Assembly: GCF_003436275.1 (NCBI RefSeq)
Contig: NZ_QSOP01000002.1
Coordinates: 62,001-126,000 of the forward strand
Direction of reading: 5' to 3'
Origin: Collinsella sp. TM09-10AT
Lineage (GTDB): Bacteria > Actinomycetota > Coriobacteriia > Coriobacteriales > Coriobacteriaceae
Length of the DNA: 64,000 nt
The notes below the pieces were generated by a model, which was not told where the DNA came from, did not search any database, and was given only the letters and a program-made list of their open reading frames with translations. Shown here one piece after another: positions 40,042 through 48,980 of the stretch. Position 1 is the stretch's first letter. Each line of letters opens with the position of its first letter. Position numbers and translations under genes: made by a program.

Positions 40042-42486
40042 TTAGGCGTGGTCGCGCCAGCCGAGAACGCGCTGCTTCATACCCTCGATGTCGAGCACGC
40101 CTTCGGCAAAGCCCTTGCGCACGAGCTCTTCGGGAACAAACTCGTCGTAGCGGTCAAAGTAAGGCACCTCGCCAGGATAGACGAGCTCGATGGGATCGAA
40201 GTCCTTTTCGGCCTCGGCGGCGAGCACCTCAAAGAACGTCTCCTCGTCGGCCTTCATCTTAAACTGCATAAAGTACGGGCGTGACGGATCGAGCCCGCGA
40301 AGGCCCAGCTCCGCGGCACATTTAATCTTGAGCATGCGCTCGAGCGCCAAAAAGGCGTAGCTGCCCAGCCAGGGGAAGAGCACCCAGGTATCGCCGCCCA
40401 GGTTAATGAGCGGCTTGGTTCCCGCACCCGAAATCTCGGCGGTATGACGAGCCTGCGCCAAGCGGGCCCGTGCGTTACCCATAAGGTACGGATATGTCGC
40501 GTGCTCGTTGAGCGCCTTGCGCATGCGCTCGAGCACATGCGTGTTAATGTCGCCGGGGCAGTCGCCAAAGTAGGCCGGCACCCGGCCCTTGACCTGCGTG
40601 GCAAAGACAGTGTGGCGCTTCCAGTCCACTTCCTCGACAATCCAACAGTGTCCGGCGATGGCGATGCGCTCACCGGGCGGGGGCGGATTAACGATCGTGC
40701 CCAGCTCGGCCGATTCGCTCCGGACGGTAAACTCCTCGTTTTCCTGGAACACGGCGTAGAACTTAAAGTTGTTGATGATGCGCTCGCCCGCGAGACCCAC
40801 GATGAGCCCGCCACCTTCGGTGACCTGGATATGGTCGATCTTAATGAGGTGACGTAGCAGCACGCGGTAATCGTCTGCCGAGACACGGTGGAAATAGCTG
40901 AGCGTGAGCACGCGCTGGGCAAGTTCGGCCGGCGTGAGCTCGCCGGTGCTGGTGAGGGTCGACATAGTCTGGTGATAGAGCAGGCTGTAGGGGAGACGAT
41001 CGAGCTTGGGTGGCTCGACCCACTTTTCCTCGCGATAGAGTTGTACGAGCGCGATACCCTGCAGGAGCTTCCAGGGAATGGTTTCGGGCATCATCGTGCG
41101 CGGCTCGGGCTCTTCCTCGCGCATGACAAACCACATCTCGGGCGGAAGATCGCGACGGCCCGTGCGCCCCATGCGCTGCAAAAAGGAGCTAACGGTAAAC
41201 GGCGCGTCAATCTGGAAGGCGCGCTCCAGGCGGCCGATATCGATACCGAGCTCCAACGTAGAGGTGGTGACGGTTGTCTGCGTCTGCTCCTCGTCGCGCA
41301 TGAGCTCCTCGGCCGTCTCGCGTAGCGATGCCGAAAGATTGCCGTGATGGATGAGAAAACGGTCGGGCTCGTGCCGGCTCTCGCAGTAGCTGCGCAGCAT
41401 GGAGCATACGGCCTCTGCCTCCTCGCGCGAGTTGGCAAAGACCAGGCACTTGCGGCCGCGCGTATGTTCAAAGATGCAGCCCATGCCGGGGTCGGCGTTT
41501 TCGGGCGCGGTGTCGGTGGGGTTGAGAAGTGCCTGTTCGGTTGCCCGTGGGATGTCGACTTCGCCCTCGGGGGCCGAGGAAGCGCGACTGTCCTTGGGGG
41601 CAGCCTTGCCCCGTGCCCGCTCACGACGTTGACGGCGCTCCTCTTGTGTGAGCTGTCCGCTATGGCGCATGTCTTGGGTGCTGACGGGCAGTGCCGCGGG
41701 TGGTGCCGCCTCAATGCGCTCGCATGCGAGCACCTCAGCTTCCTGCGGGCCTGCGCTCTCGAATCCTCGCTGCTGCGCCTGGGGACCCGAGTTATAGAAG
41801 TGCTCCATGGAGATGCGCCACACGCGGCGCGGTTCCTCAAAACGGGGGATAACGCAGTCGCGGCCCGTTCCCTGTGAGAGAAAGGCACCCGTGCGCTCGG
41901 GGTCGCCGATGGTGGCCGAAAGGCCAATACGGCGGGGCTGTACGCCCGCCATGCACGAAAGGCGCTCAATAAGGCAGAGCGTTTGCCCGCCACGGTCGCC
42001 GCGCATGAGCGAATGGACCTCGTCGATGACCACATAGCGCAGGTCGCAAAACATGCGCGGGATCGCCATGTGCTTATGGATCAGGAGCGCCTCGAGCGAC
42101 TCGGGCGTAATCTGCAAGATGCCGCTCGGTTTTTTGATGAGCTTAGCCTTGTGCGATTGCGAGACGTCGCCATGCCAGTGCCAGACAGGGATATCGGCCT
42201 CTTCGCAGAGGTCGTTGAGGCGAACGAACTGGTCGTTGATGAGTGCTTTGAGGGGACCAATGTAGAGGGCGCCCACGCTCGCGGGCGGGTTCTCCCAAAA
42301 CTCGGTCAGGATGGGAAAGAAGGCCGCCTCGGTTTTGCCGGAAGCCGTGGATGCCGTCAGGAGTACGTTGTCCTGCGTGTTAAAGATGGCGTCTGCCGCC
42401 GCAACCTGGATAGAGCGCAAGCTCTCCCAATCGTGGGAGTAGATGAAGTCTTGGATAAACGGGGCATATCGGTCAAAGGCGTTCAC
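40042..42486 (-). CDS. Lhr/BrxHI-like DEAD-box helicase
   Basis: An 814-residue superfamily 2 helicase. Motif I is LLTASTASGKTEAAF near residue 42, motif II VVIDEVHSLMRG near residue 165, motif III GLSATIGDP near residue 200, motif V TTSTLELGIDIG near residue 420, motif VI RMGRTGRRDLP. An Ala/Glu/Arg-rich insert between residues 245 and 320 separates the two RecA domains. The C-terminal half is the Lhr-type extension. I choose GTG 42486, which follows AAAGGAGG; ten more codons are open upstream. Last gene of a three-gene minus-strand module with the ATPase and TerB-domain genes. Confidence 0.86.
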   Translation of the reverse strand: MNAFDRYAPFIQDFIYSHDWESLRSIQVAAADAIFNTQDNVLLTASTASGKTEAAFFPILTEFWENPPASVGALYIGPLKALINDQFVRLNDLCEEADIPVWHWHGDVSQSHKAKLIKKPSGILQITPESLEALLIHKHMAIPRMFCDLRYVVIDEVHSLMRGDRGGQTLCLIERLSCMAGVQPRRIGLSATIGDPERTGAFLSQGTGRDCVIPRFEEPRRVWRISMEHFYNSGPQAQQRGFESAGPQEAEVLACERIEAAPPAALPVSTQDMRHSGQLTQEERRQRRERARGKAAPKDSRASSAPEGEVDIPRATEQALLNPTDTAPENADPGMGCIFEHTRGRKCLVFANSREEAEAVCSMLRSYCESRHEPDRFLIHHGNLSASLRETAEELMRDEEQTQTTVTTSTLELGIDIGRLERAFQIDAPFTVSSFLQRMGRTGRRDLPPEMWFVMREEEPEPRTMMPETIPWKLLQGIALVQLYREEKWVEPPKLDRLPYSLLYHQTMSTLTSTGELTPAELAQRVLTLSYFHRVSADDYRVLLRHLIKIDHIQVTEGGGLIVGLAGERIINNFKFYAVFQENEEFTVRSESAELGTIVNPPPPGERIAIAGHCWIVEEVDWKRHTVFATQVKGRVPAYFGDCPGDINTHVLERMRKALNEHATYPYLMGNARARLAQARHTAEISGAGTKPLINLGGDTWVLFPWLGSYAFLALERMLKIKCAAELGLRGLDPSRPYFMQFKMKADEETFFEVLAAEAEKDFDPIELVYPGEVPYFDRYDEFVPEELVRKGFAEGVLDIEGMKQRVLGWRDHA

Positions 42487-42569
42487 GAGGCCTCCTTTCA
42501 AAAGCGAATCTCTCAACGCGGCGGGCAGTGGCTTGCTGCATTACTGCTTCAACGTTTGCCCAGATAGAG

Positions 42570-42602
42570 CCTGCCAAAATAAACCTGTCCCTTTTTGGCA
42601 GG
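42570..42602. repeat. REP-like hairpin at the ATPase-helicase junction
   Basis: CCTGCCAAAA pairs perfectly with TTTTGGCAGG; on the minus strand the loop carries AGGGACAGGTTTA. It begins right after the ATPase stop codon and may partly terminate or protect the message. Confidence 0.65.
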
Positions 42603-43907
42603 TTAGATGGTGAATTCGGCGAAGTTACGGTCGCCGCCTGCGGTATCGGTGTCGCCTGTTGCGGCTGCCGGCGCCAGCGCGTCGCCGCCGACGCTTTGCA
42701 GCAGCTCGGCCACGTTGGCGTCGGGGTTTTGGCATAGGATGTCGAGCAACTCGATAAAGTCACGAATGACTTCACGCGGCGTCAGATGCGTGTCGGCTCC
42801 CACACGACCGAACTCGATCTTGAGGAAGTCCACCAAGTCGTTCTCGGTAAGCGTGGGCGTCCAGCCAAAGTAGCCGGCGTGAATTTGCATGAGTTTTTCG
42901 ATGAGCACCAGTAGCTCCTCGTAGGTGAGCGGCTGCAGGCGGATGATGGGTGCGAGCATGTCCTTAAGGTCCTGGCGCGCAAAGCGACCCTGAGCGAGTC
43001 GGCTGCGCAGAGCCTCGTAGGAGAACACGCCGCGGCGGCGGTCTTCGATGGAGGTTGGCGTGCCGCCCATGATCATGCCCAGGTACTGCGCCTTGCCCTG
43101 AAGTGTGTCGTTGTACATGGTCAGGATCTTCTCGTAGTTGTACTGGCGCGTGATGGCATTGGGAATCTTATACAGATTCACGAGCTCGTCGATGAGCACC
43201 AGCATGCCCTTGTAGCCGCTGCAAACCAAAAAACGCGCGATGAGTTTGACGTAGTCGTACCAGTCGTCATCGCTGATGATGGTCGAGGAGCCCAGCTCGG
43301 CGCGCGCCTCGCTCTTGGTGCGGTATTCGCCGCGGATCCATTTGGTCACGCGGCTCATGGTCTCTTCGTCGCCCCCGGATGCGGCCATGCGATAGCGGCG
43401 GAGCATGCGGGTGAAGTCGAAGCCGTGGACCATCTCCTCGAGCGGGGCCAGTTGGGCATTGACGGCAGGCTCGTCGACGTCGGCACATGAGGCGACCCAG
43501 CGATCTAGGATAAGGTTGAGCGCACCGCCCTCGGGGCGCGTCTTGGTCGATATATTGCGGATGAGCTCGCGGTAGGTGGCAAGGCCCTGTCCCTGACCGC
43601 CCTGCAGGCGGCGCTCGGGCGACAGGTCGGCATCAGCGACGACGAATCCCTCGCCCATGGCGTGCGTGCGGATGGTCTGGAGCAAAAAGCTCTTGCCGGC
43701 GCCGTAACGACCGACCAGAAAGCGGAAGCTCGCGCCACCGTCGGCGATGAGGCTCAGATCGGTGAGCAGGGCGCGGATCTCGACCTCGCGGCCTACGGTG
43801 ATGTAAGGAAGGCCGATGCGCGGGACCACGCCGCCCTTGAGCGAGTTGAGAATGACGGCAGCGACGCGCTTGGGCACGCGAGGTGCTGCGGATGCGGTAT
43901 CACTCAT
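42603..43907 (-). CDS. DUF2791 / BrxD-like P-loop ATPase
   Basis: A 434-residue AAA+-like ATPase. Walker A is VGRYGAGKSFLLQTI near residue 65 and Walker B GMLVLIDELVNLYK near residue 236; the sensor region around MIMGGTPTSIEDRRRGVFSYE matches DUF2791 proteins, which include BrxD of BREX loci. The ATG overlaps the TerB gene's stop by 8 bp, so translation is coupled. No signal or membrane segment. Role inferred from neighbours: motor or switch for a DNA-acting complex. Confidence 0.8.
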   Translation of the reverse strand: MSDTASAAPRVPKRVAAVILNSLKGGVVPRIGLPYITVGREVEIRALLTDLSLIADGGASFRFLVGRYGAGKSFLLQTIRTHAMGEGFVVADADLSPERRLQGGQGQGLATYRELIRNISTKTRPEGGALNLILDRWVASCADVDEPAVNAQLAPLEEMVHGFDFTRMLRRYRMAASGGDEETMSRVTKWIRGEYRTKSEARAELGSSTIISDDDWYDYVKLIARFLVCSGYKGMLVLIDELVNLYKIPNAITRQYNYEKILTMYNDTLQGKAQYLGMIMGGTPTSIEDRRRGVFSYEALRSRLAQGRFARQDLKDMLAPIIRLQPLTYEELLVLIEKLMQIHAGYFGWTPTLTENDLVDFLKIEFGRVGADTHLTPREVIRDFIELLDILCQNPDANVAELLQSVGGDALAPAAATGDTDTAGGDRNFAEFTI

Positions 43908-45654
43908 GGTCTAGGTATCCTCTCACGTCTGCTTCGTAGTCCTCGATAATCTGCGGCCCTGCCGCGCTAAATTCAATTACGGTGTCGCCCACCAGGTCAA
44001 AGAGCGCCTCGTTGATGGTATCGACGAGCATGTCCTCGCTCTGCTCCGATTGCACTACCGCCGATTCCGCCTGTACTGCGTTGTGCTCGAGCAGCGCGCG
44101 GAGATAGGCGTCTGCGGCGAGCGCGAGTTCGTTCGTGGCGTCAGCGGGCGCAGCCGCTGCGAACGCGGGCGTCGGCGCGAGAAGCGGTGCCACGACACCA
44201 AACTGTTCGGTGGATATGGTCGGCTCGTCGGACTCGTCCTGCCCTGCGGCCGCCGCGACCGCCTCGACCGTCGCGTCGGCTACGGGCTCGGCTTCCGGTT
44301 GCCCTGAGTCCGCTGCCTCGGCTTCTGCGGACGCGCCGTCCTCGCGTTCCTCGTCGATCAAAAGCGCTTCGCGCGTTTGTGCGGCAGCGCTCCGAATGTG
44401 CCCCAGCTGGCTCAGATCGATATCGATCTTGACGGGCTGGTGTGCGGCGTCCCACGAAAGCCATGCCACAATCTCGTCATCGATAATCTTGGCCAGATAT
44501 TTGGGGACCTTTTCTTCCTTAAGGGGATGGGCAGGGTCTAGGGCCAGGCGCAGGCGTTGGTCGCAGGCGCGCATCATCTCGCCAAGTTTGCTGCTCTTTT
44601 GTCTGCTGCCGTGAATCCGCATGCATTCCCAAAAACCGTTTTGGCAACGGTAGATATGGATGGGGTCCAGACGGTATTCGCAGTCCTCGTGGCGCTCGGG
44701 CGCAAAGAATACGGCCGAGGCAAACATGGTGTAGGGCATGGCCGTCTCCTCCCCAAATAAACTTGCCACGATGCCGGTCTTTCGGTGCGTGTCATAGTAG
44801 CGCGCCATGCGGACATACACGGCGCACGCCACGTGGCGCAGATCACGGTGGTGGCTGCGGTCGAGCCGCGAGCTACTTAGGTTGTACGTGGAGAGGGCGT
44901 TGATGGCGGCCATGAGTCGCTCCTCGCGCACCTCATCGGGCGGAAGGGGGAGCGTGGGCTCGGAGGTTTTGCGACGCTTAGGGGTCTGGCCGGACGGTGC
45001 CGGTACAAGGTCTCGTGCCGCGCGCCGCAGTTCGATAAGGGCGTTATCGAACATGACGGTTTTAGAGTCGCGAAGCAGCTTGGGGTCGAGCCCGTGGAAC
45101 ACGGCGTAATCTTGCAGCCACACGCGCGCAAACCGGTCGATGCCGGGCTCGAAGGCGCGATAGACATCCCAAAAAGCCTTGATCTTGTTAAAACCATCGA
45201 GTGGATTATCTACGCCAATGCCGCAGATCAGCTCATAGAGATACAGAAAGGCAAAGGACGTAGACGTTTCCTCGACGGTTCCGCGGCGCACTTGGGCACG
45301 CCAGGTAAAGTAGCCGCGCAGTTGCCGGTCGCTCATGGCGTTGTAGGTGGGAAAGTACGACTTAAAGGTGCCGTTGTAGGGACAGTCGTCCTCAAAGTCG
45401 GCCATCAGCAGGCCCTGGCGGTAAAAAAGCTCGGCTTCCGAAAGCCAGCGGCCCGCACCGCCCTTGGGGTCATCCTGCCAGCGCGATATCTCGCGCATTT
45501 TACGGTACTGGTCGGGGAGGAAATTCTGCATCTGTCGGCCGGTTTTGAGAATCGGCTCGTCTGCGTAGGTTTCGTTTGAGAAGCGGGCGGACTGATGGGT
45601 CCGGGCCTCGGCCATAATGCGCTCGATGAGCATCTTGATGTCCTGGTCGGCCAC
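43900..45654 (-). CDS. TerB-N/TerB-C domain protein
   Basis: A 584-residue protein opening the module. The TerB-N domain covers about residues 30-235: GRWLSEAELFYRQGLLMADFEDDCPY, FKSYFPTYNAMSDRQLRGYFTWR, SFAFLYLYELICGIG. A middle region and a TerB-C-like helical part follow, with a Glu/Ala/Asp-rich linker near residue 430-480. GTG start behind AGGAGGAG. TerB-type proteins are linked to tellurite/phage-stress systems. Read alone its role is open, but the coupled ATPase and helicase point to DNA processing or defence. Confidence 0.8.
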   Translation of the reverse strand: MADQDIKMLIERIMAEARTHQSARFSNETYADEPILKTGRQMQNFLPDQYRKMREISRWQDDPKGGAGRWLSEAELFYRQGLLMADFEDDCPYNGTFKSYFPTYNAMSDRQLRGYFTWRAQVRRGTVEETSTSFAFLYLYELICGIGVDNPLDGFNKIKAFWDVYRAFEPGIDRFARVWLQDYAVFHGLDPKLLRDSKTVMFDNALIELRRAARDLVPAPSGQTPKRRKTSEPTLPLPPDEVREERLMAAINALSTYNLSSSRLDRSHHRDLRHVACAVYVRMARYYDTHRKTGIVASLFGEETAMPYTMFASAVFFAPERHEDCEYRLDPIHIYRCQNGFWECMRIHGSRQKSSKLGEMMRACDQRLRLALDPAHPLKEEKVPKYLAKIIDDEIVAWLSWDAAHQPVKIDIDLSQLGHIRSAAAQTREALLIDEEREDGASAEAEAADSGQPEAEPVADATVEAVAAAAGQDESDEPTISTEQFGVVAPLLAPTPAFAAAAPADATNELALAADAYLRALLEHNAVQAESAVVQSEQSEDMLVDTINEALFDLVGDTVIEFSAAGPQIIEDYEADVRGYLDHE

Positions 45655-45741
45655 CGCTCCTCCTCTCGAACGCAGCTACGGTGACCTCATATCATAGCAC
45701 AGCATCAAACAGATGTTCGAGATACCGCTGCGTTGCTAGAT

Positions 45742-46458
45742 TTAGAACAGGAGGGCGTATATGACGGCGATGACGACGGAGGGAAGCATATTGGCCGTGC
45801 GGAAGGTCTGAGGACGGATGAGGTTGACGCCGACGCAGAAGATGAGCATGGAGCCTACGAGCGAAAGGCTGTCGAGGGCTGCCGTGGTCATGATGGGGGA
45901 GAGTGCACCGGCAAACAGCGTGATCGTCCCCTGGAACACGGCGACGGGCAGGGCGGAAAAGATGCAGCCGCGGCCAAGTGAGGCCGTCATGGTGCAGACG
46001 ATGATGCAGTCCAGTGCGCCCTTGAGGGCAAGCGTTGACCAGTCGCCGAGCAGGCCGTCCTGAATCGATCCCACAATGGCCATGGCGCCGATACACACGG
46101 TGAGCGAAGTCGAGACAAAAGCGTTGGTGAACTCGTTATCGCCCTCGCTGCCGGTTTTGCGCTTGAGCCATTCGCCAAGGTTCTCAATGGCGGCTTCCAA
46201 GTCGACGGCCTCGCCGATGAGCGAGCCGAGCGCAAATGAGACGATGAGCATGGTGGTACCGGTGGTCGCTAGCGCCTTTCCATCGATGATGAGCATCTTT
46301 TGCATGGTGCCGCCCAGGCCGATAAACAGGACGCACAGCCCCGATGCTTTCATGAGCGTGTCTTGGATGCGCGGTGTAATGAAGCGGCCGCCCGCTAATC
46401 CCAAAAGACCGCCCGCAACTAAAAGCGCAACGTTGATGATTGTTCCCAAGCCCGGCAT
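45742..46458 (-). CDS. DUF554 family membrane protein
   Basis: A 238-residue protein with seven or so hydrophobic segments and the family stretches GTIINVALLVAGGLLGLAGG at the N-terminus and VCIGAMAIVGSIQDGLLGD in the middle. DUF554 members are putative small-molecule or ion transporters without a known substrate. The ATG at 46458 follows AGGAGG; the frame is open further upstream without conservation. Stands alone. Confidence 0.88.
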   Translation of the reverse strand: MPGLGTIINVALLVAGGLLGLAGGRFITPRIQDTLMKASGLCVLFIGLGGTMQKMLIIDGKALATTGTTMLIVSFALGSLIGEAVDLEAAIENLGEWLKRKTGSEGDNEFTNAFVSTSLTVCIGAMAIVGSIQDGLLGDWSTLALKGALDCIIVCTMTASLGRGCIFSALPVAVFQGTITLFAGALSPIMTTAALDSLSLVGSMLIFCVGVNLIRPQTFRTANMLPSVVIAVIYALLF

Positions 46459-46527
46459 GAGCCCTCCTGTATTGATGCCAACGTGGCAATCGTAGCAGAA
46501 CGAAATGCGAGGCACATCGCGACTCAT

Positions 46528-46553
46528 CTAATACGTTATATAAGTGGTATTAG
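46528..46553. promoter_or_regulatory. Palindrome upstream of the DUF554 gene
   Basis: CTAATAC and GTATTAG are perfect 7-bp arms around an AT-rich centre that could hold a -10 box. The adjoining TATTAGGAATGAT (46548-46560) recurs exactly at 22799-22811, upstream of rubrerythrin. Confidence 0.4.
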
Positions 46554-46576
46554 GAATGATGCGCAGCATTTAAGCC

Positions 46577-48007
46577 TCAGGTGGTTGTCGGGACATAGGG
46601 GTAGTAGTCAAAGCGCAGTGTCATAAGCCGCTGCGGGGATTCAATAGCCGCGGCGATGATATTGGCATCGCGGGCACGATCAAACCCTTCGAGTTCGATC
46701 TGATACGAGACGTCTTGCATAATGTCCAGACGTCGCCAGGCTAGAAGTGTGTCGCCATCGAATTCCAAGGTCTTGCCTCCGTCTGGGGCAACGGCGTATA
46801 GACGCAGTTTAGCGGTGGTTGCAGGGTCGACAACCGTGACCTTTTTAATTTCGTTTCGAGTATTCTTGGCGCCCAACAAGGTGAGCAGTGTTGGGGCCAC
46901 GACCTCGCCCGATGGCAAAAAGACGACTTCGATGGATTCGGGAAATGCGATGATGGCCGACTTGCGGACGGGCTGATTGGCGGCGGCAACTTCGATGTTT
47001 GCAGCATCGATGACCTCTGTGTGGTCGAGGGCGGCAAGCACGCAGCAGTTACCTTCATCGATCTCCTGAGGATCAGCAAGCCCCAGACTGTCCGCGAGCT
47101 CGGGATCGTTTGGACCGGTAGCGGGCTCATTCGGTGCTTCGAAAGAAGCTGGGACGCTGTTTGTCGGCGACGGCGTGTCGCCCGCACCTGCTTCTTTGTC
47201 CGTGCTCTCTTCTTGTATGGTTGCGTTGATGGGTTCGTCGTTTGAGGGGAGCGTCTTGGCGTCAAGCGCGGAGGGGACAATCCCGACGGCTCCGGATCCG
47301 TTCCACTCCATCTCGAGAAGCGCCGGGTCGGCAAGAATGCGTTGCCTGCCTAGCGTGTGGGTATCGATCGCAATAGGGCCTGCCTCCGTCCCGCGCGTAA
47401 GGCTGAGCGATCCGGCTGGCTTCTCGAAATGAATGTCTGTGTCTTCGGTGCTGGCGGCGTAGAACAGCAGGGATGCTTCTCCCGCCGCGATGGCATCGGT
47501 GCCCGCCTTGGTCAGCCGCAGCGATGCCGTGAATGAGAGGGTGGGCTGCACATCGTCTGCATTCGCGGCGGCGCAGCCCAGACATATACCGCCTCCTTTC
47601 TCGAAAAACGCACCGTCGAAGGCGACCTTCGCTCCGTTCGCCGAGTCATCGACCGAAGCGATATCGATGCGCAACCCCAAATCGCACGGATCGCCATCTG
47701 CATCGAGCACAATCGAGCGCCACGTGCAGACGGCGCACCCCGCCTGGGAGCCGTTTGCCTTGTTCGAACGATTGATATCCACGACTATCGAGCCGTCCGT
47801 ATTACGACGAAGGCATCCCGAGGTTGAGATTGCGGCCTGTGCGAACGAAAAACGCTTGCACGCAATGGCGCTCGACGGATTTGGTGCGGAGCTTAGGGCT
47901 GCTGGTAAGGAGTCTGCCATGACGGGAGTCGCCCAAGCGGCGACAGGCGTTCCGGTTGCGAGCGCGCCGCAGAGTGCGACGACGGGCAAAAGGTTCTTCG
48001 ATGCCAT
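46577..48007 (-). CDS. Secreted protein of unknown function, two domains
   Basis: A 476-residue exported protein. The signal peptide is residues 1-26 (ending PVAAWA). A Cys-containing first domain (CLRRNTDG, CAVCTWRS, CLGCAAAN) runs to about residue 255, then a Ser/Thr/Pro/Glu linker to about 325, then a second beta-rich domain beginning NCCVLAALDH. No membrane anchor or sorting signal at the C-terminus. The ATG follows AAGGAGA. Last gene of a five-gene operon of exported proteins; family not recognised. Confidence 0.75.
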   Translation of the reverse strand: MASKNLLPVVALCGALATGTPVAAWATPVMADSLPAALSSAPNPSSAIACKRFSFAQAAISTSGCLRRNTDGSIVVDINRSNKANGSQAGCAVCTWRSIVLDADGDPCDLGLRIDIASVDDSANGAKVAFDGAFFEKGGGICLGCAAANADDVQPTLSFTASLRLTKAGTDAIAAGEASLLFYAASTEDTDIHFEKPAGSLSLTRGTEAGPIAIDTHTLGRQRILADPALLEMEWNGSGAVGIVPSALDAKTLPSNDEPINATIQEESTDKEAGAGDTPSPTNSVPASFEAPNEPATGPNDPELADSLGLADPQEIDEGNCCVLAALDHTEVIDAANIEVAAANQPVRKSAIIAFPESIEVVFLPSGEVVAPTLLTLLGAKNTRNEIKKVTVVDPATTAKLRLYAVAPDGGKTLEFDGDTLLAWRRLDIMQDVSYQIELEGFDRARDANIIAAAIESPQRLMTLRFDYYPYVPTTT

Positions 48008-48025
48008 GGGGTCTCCTTAGCTAAT

Positions 48026-48307
48026 TTAGTGCGGCCTGTCCGTGTTTCGTTTCTGGCTGCGTTTGATGTGCAGACCGAGGCCGGCGGTTCCCGCGCCTGC
48101 TGTCGTGGCGCCTGCTGCCAAGAGCCATCGTCTGTCGTCTGTCTGTGCCAACGGTTCCTTGCAGTTGCCGCGGTCGAGCTCCGAGAGGTCGACCGTCACC
48201 TGCGTGGCGGCCTGCGCCTGTTCTTGCTGGGCAAAGGCCATGGCTGGCCCAAACGCTAGGATACTGACGGCGGTGGCCAGGGCGACGGCCTTATGCCGTG
48301 TGCGCAC
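48026..48307 (-). CDS. Short exported peptide with sortase-like tail
   Basis: A 93-residue product when started at the GTG at 48307 (a TTG start ten codons upstream is also open). Signal peptide ends AMAFA near residue 26. The remaining about 35 residues (starting QQEQAQAATQV) end in LAQTD, followed by a hydrophobic stretch (LLAAGATTAGAGTAGLGLHI) and a basic tail KRSQKR, the layout of a sortase signal with a variant pentapeptide. Overlaps the preceding gene's end and precedes the secreted-protein gene by 18 bp. Confidence 0.6.
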   Translation of the reverse strand: MRTRHKAVALATAVSILAFGPAMAFAQQEQAQAATQVTVDLSELDRGNCKEPLAQTDDRRWLLAAGATTAGAGTAGLGLHIKRSQKRNTDRPH

Positions 48308-48890
48308 CGGGCTCGACCGTCCAGGTGATCGTTGCAACTTGATCGCCTTCGCCGGTTACGCGGAAGATGTCGCGCGTGACGCGGGCGACGTTTCCGCTTG
48401 TCTTGAGCTTAATTTTGTCCGTGCCGCCGGCAATGCCCTGGTAGCCCATGTCGAAGGCTGCATTCTTGGAAAGATCGAGGCCCGTCTCCTGCATTGCGGC
48501 GCTGGCGTTCTGGAGTGCGCCGTTGGGGCCGACCTTAAAGTCGATGGAATTCTGCGCGGTTCCGGCCTTGGCGTCGGCGGCAATGGTCCAGGTGTTCATG
48601 GCGTCGATCTTCATGTTGGTGACATGGATGCCGTAGGCCGAATGATTGTCGATGGTGGTCGCGTCTTCTGAGGGGCCCTGAAGCGTGCCGTCGGCCTTGG
48701 CGACGAAGGGAATAACCGTCGGAACTTTGAACTCTACGTTGTCGATCTCGGTCCTGACCATTACTTTTGTGGTTCCAACGCGCCCGGCTGCCAGAGCTGG
48801 CGTCGGGGCGGCGCCCATTGCGAGCGAGAGCGCGAGCCCTGCGCCCACGACGAGCGCTCTGGCTCCGTTCATGTTCCTGGTGATGTCCAT
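48291..48890 (-). CDS. Exported protein of unknown function
   Basis: A 199-residue protein with a signal peptide (residues 1-35, ending PALAA) and one beta-rich domain including EDATTIDNHSAYGIHVTNM and IFRVTGEGDQVATITWTVEP. The pattern recalls small surface or matrix proteins of Gram-positive bacteria, but I cannot name a family. The ATG follows AAAGGAA. In the operon 49783-46577. Confidence 0.72.
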   Translation of the reverse strand: MDITRNMNGARALVVGAGLALSLAMGAAPTPALAAGRVGTTKVMVRTEIDNVEFKVPTVIPFVAKADGTLQGPSEDATTIDNHSAYGIHVTNMKIDAMNTWTIAADAKAGTAQNSIDFKVGPNGALQNASAAMQETGLDLSKNAAFDMGYQGIAGGTDKIKLKTSGNVARVTRDIFRVTGEGDQVATITWTVEPGAHTA

Positions 48891-48980
48891 GGTCGTTCCT
48901 TTCTATTCGCCGCGGGCCGTCCCCGCGATGATTGGACGAATGCTGGTGAATTGCGTGCGGTGCCGCGTCGGTCGAAAAAG

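Noticed and set aside
40042..45654. Complete BREX locus
   Set aside because: Only BrxD- and BrxHI-like genes are present; no PglX methylase, PglZ, BrxC, BrxA or BrxB in the neighbourhood.
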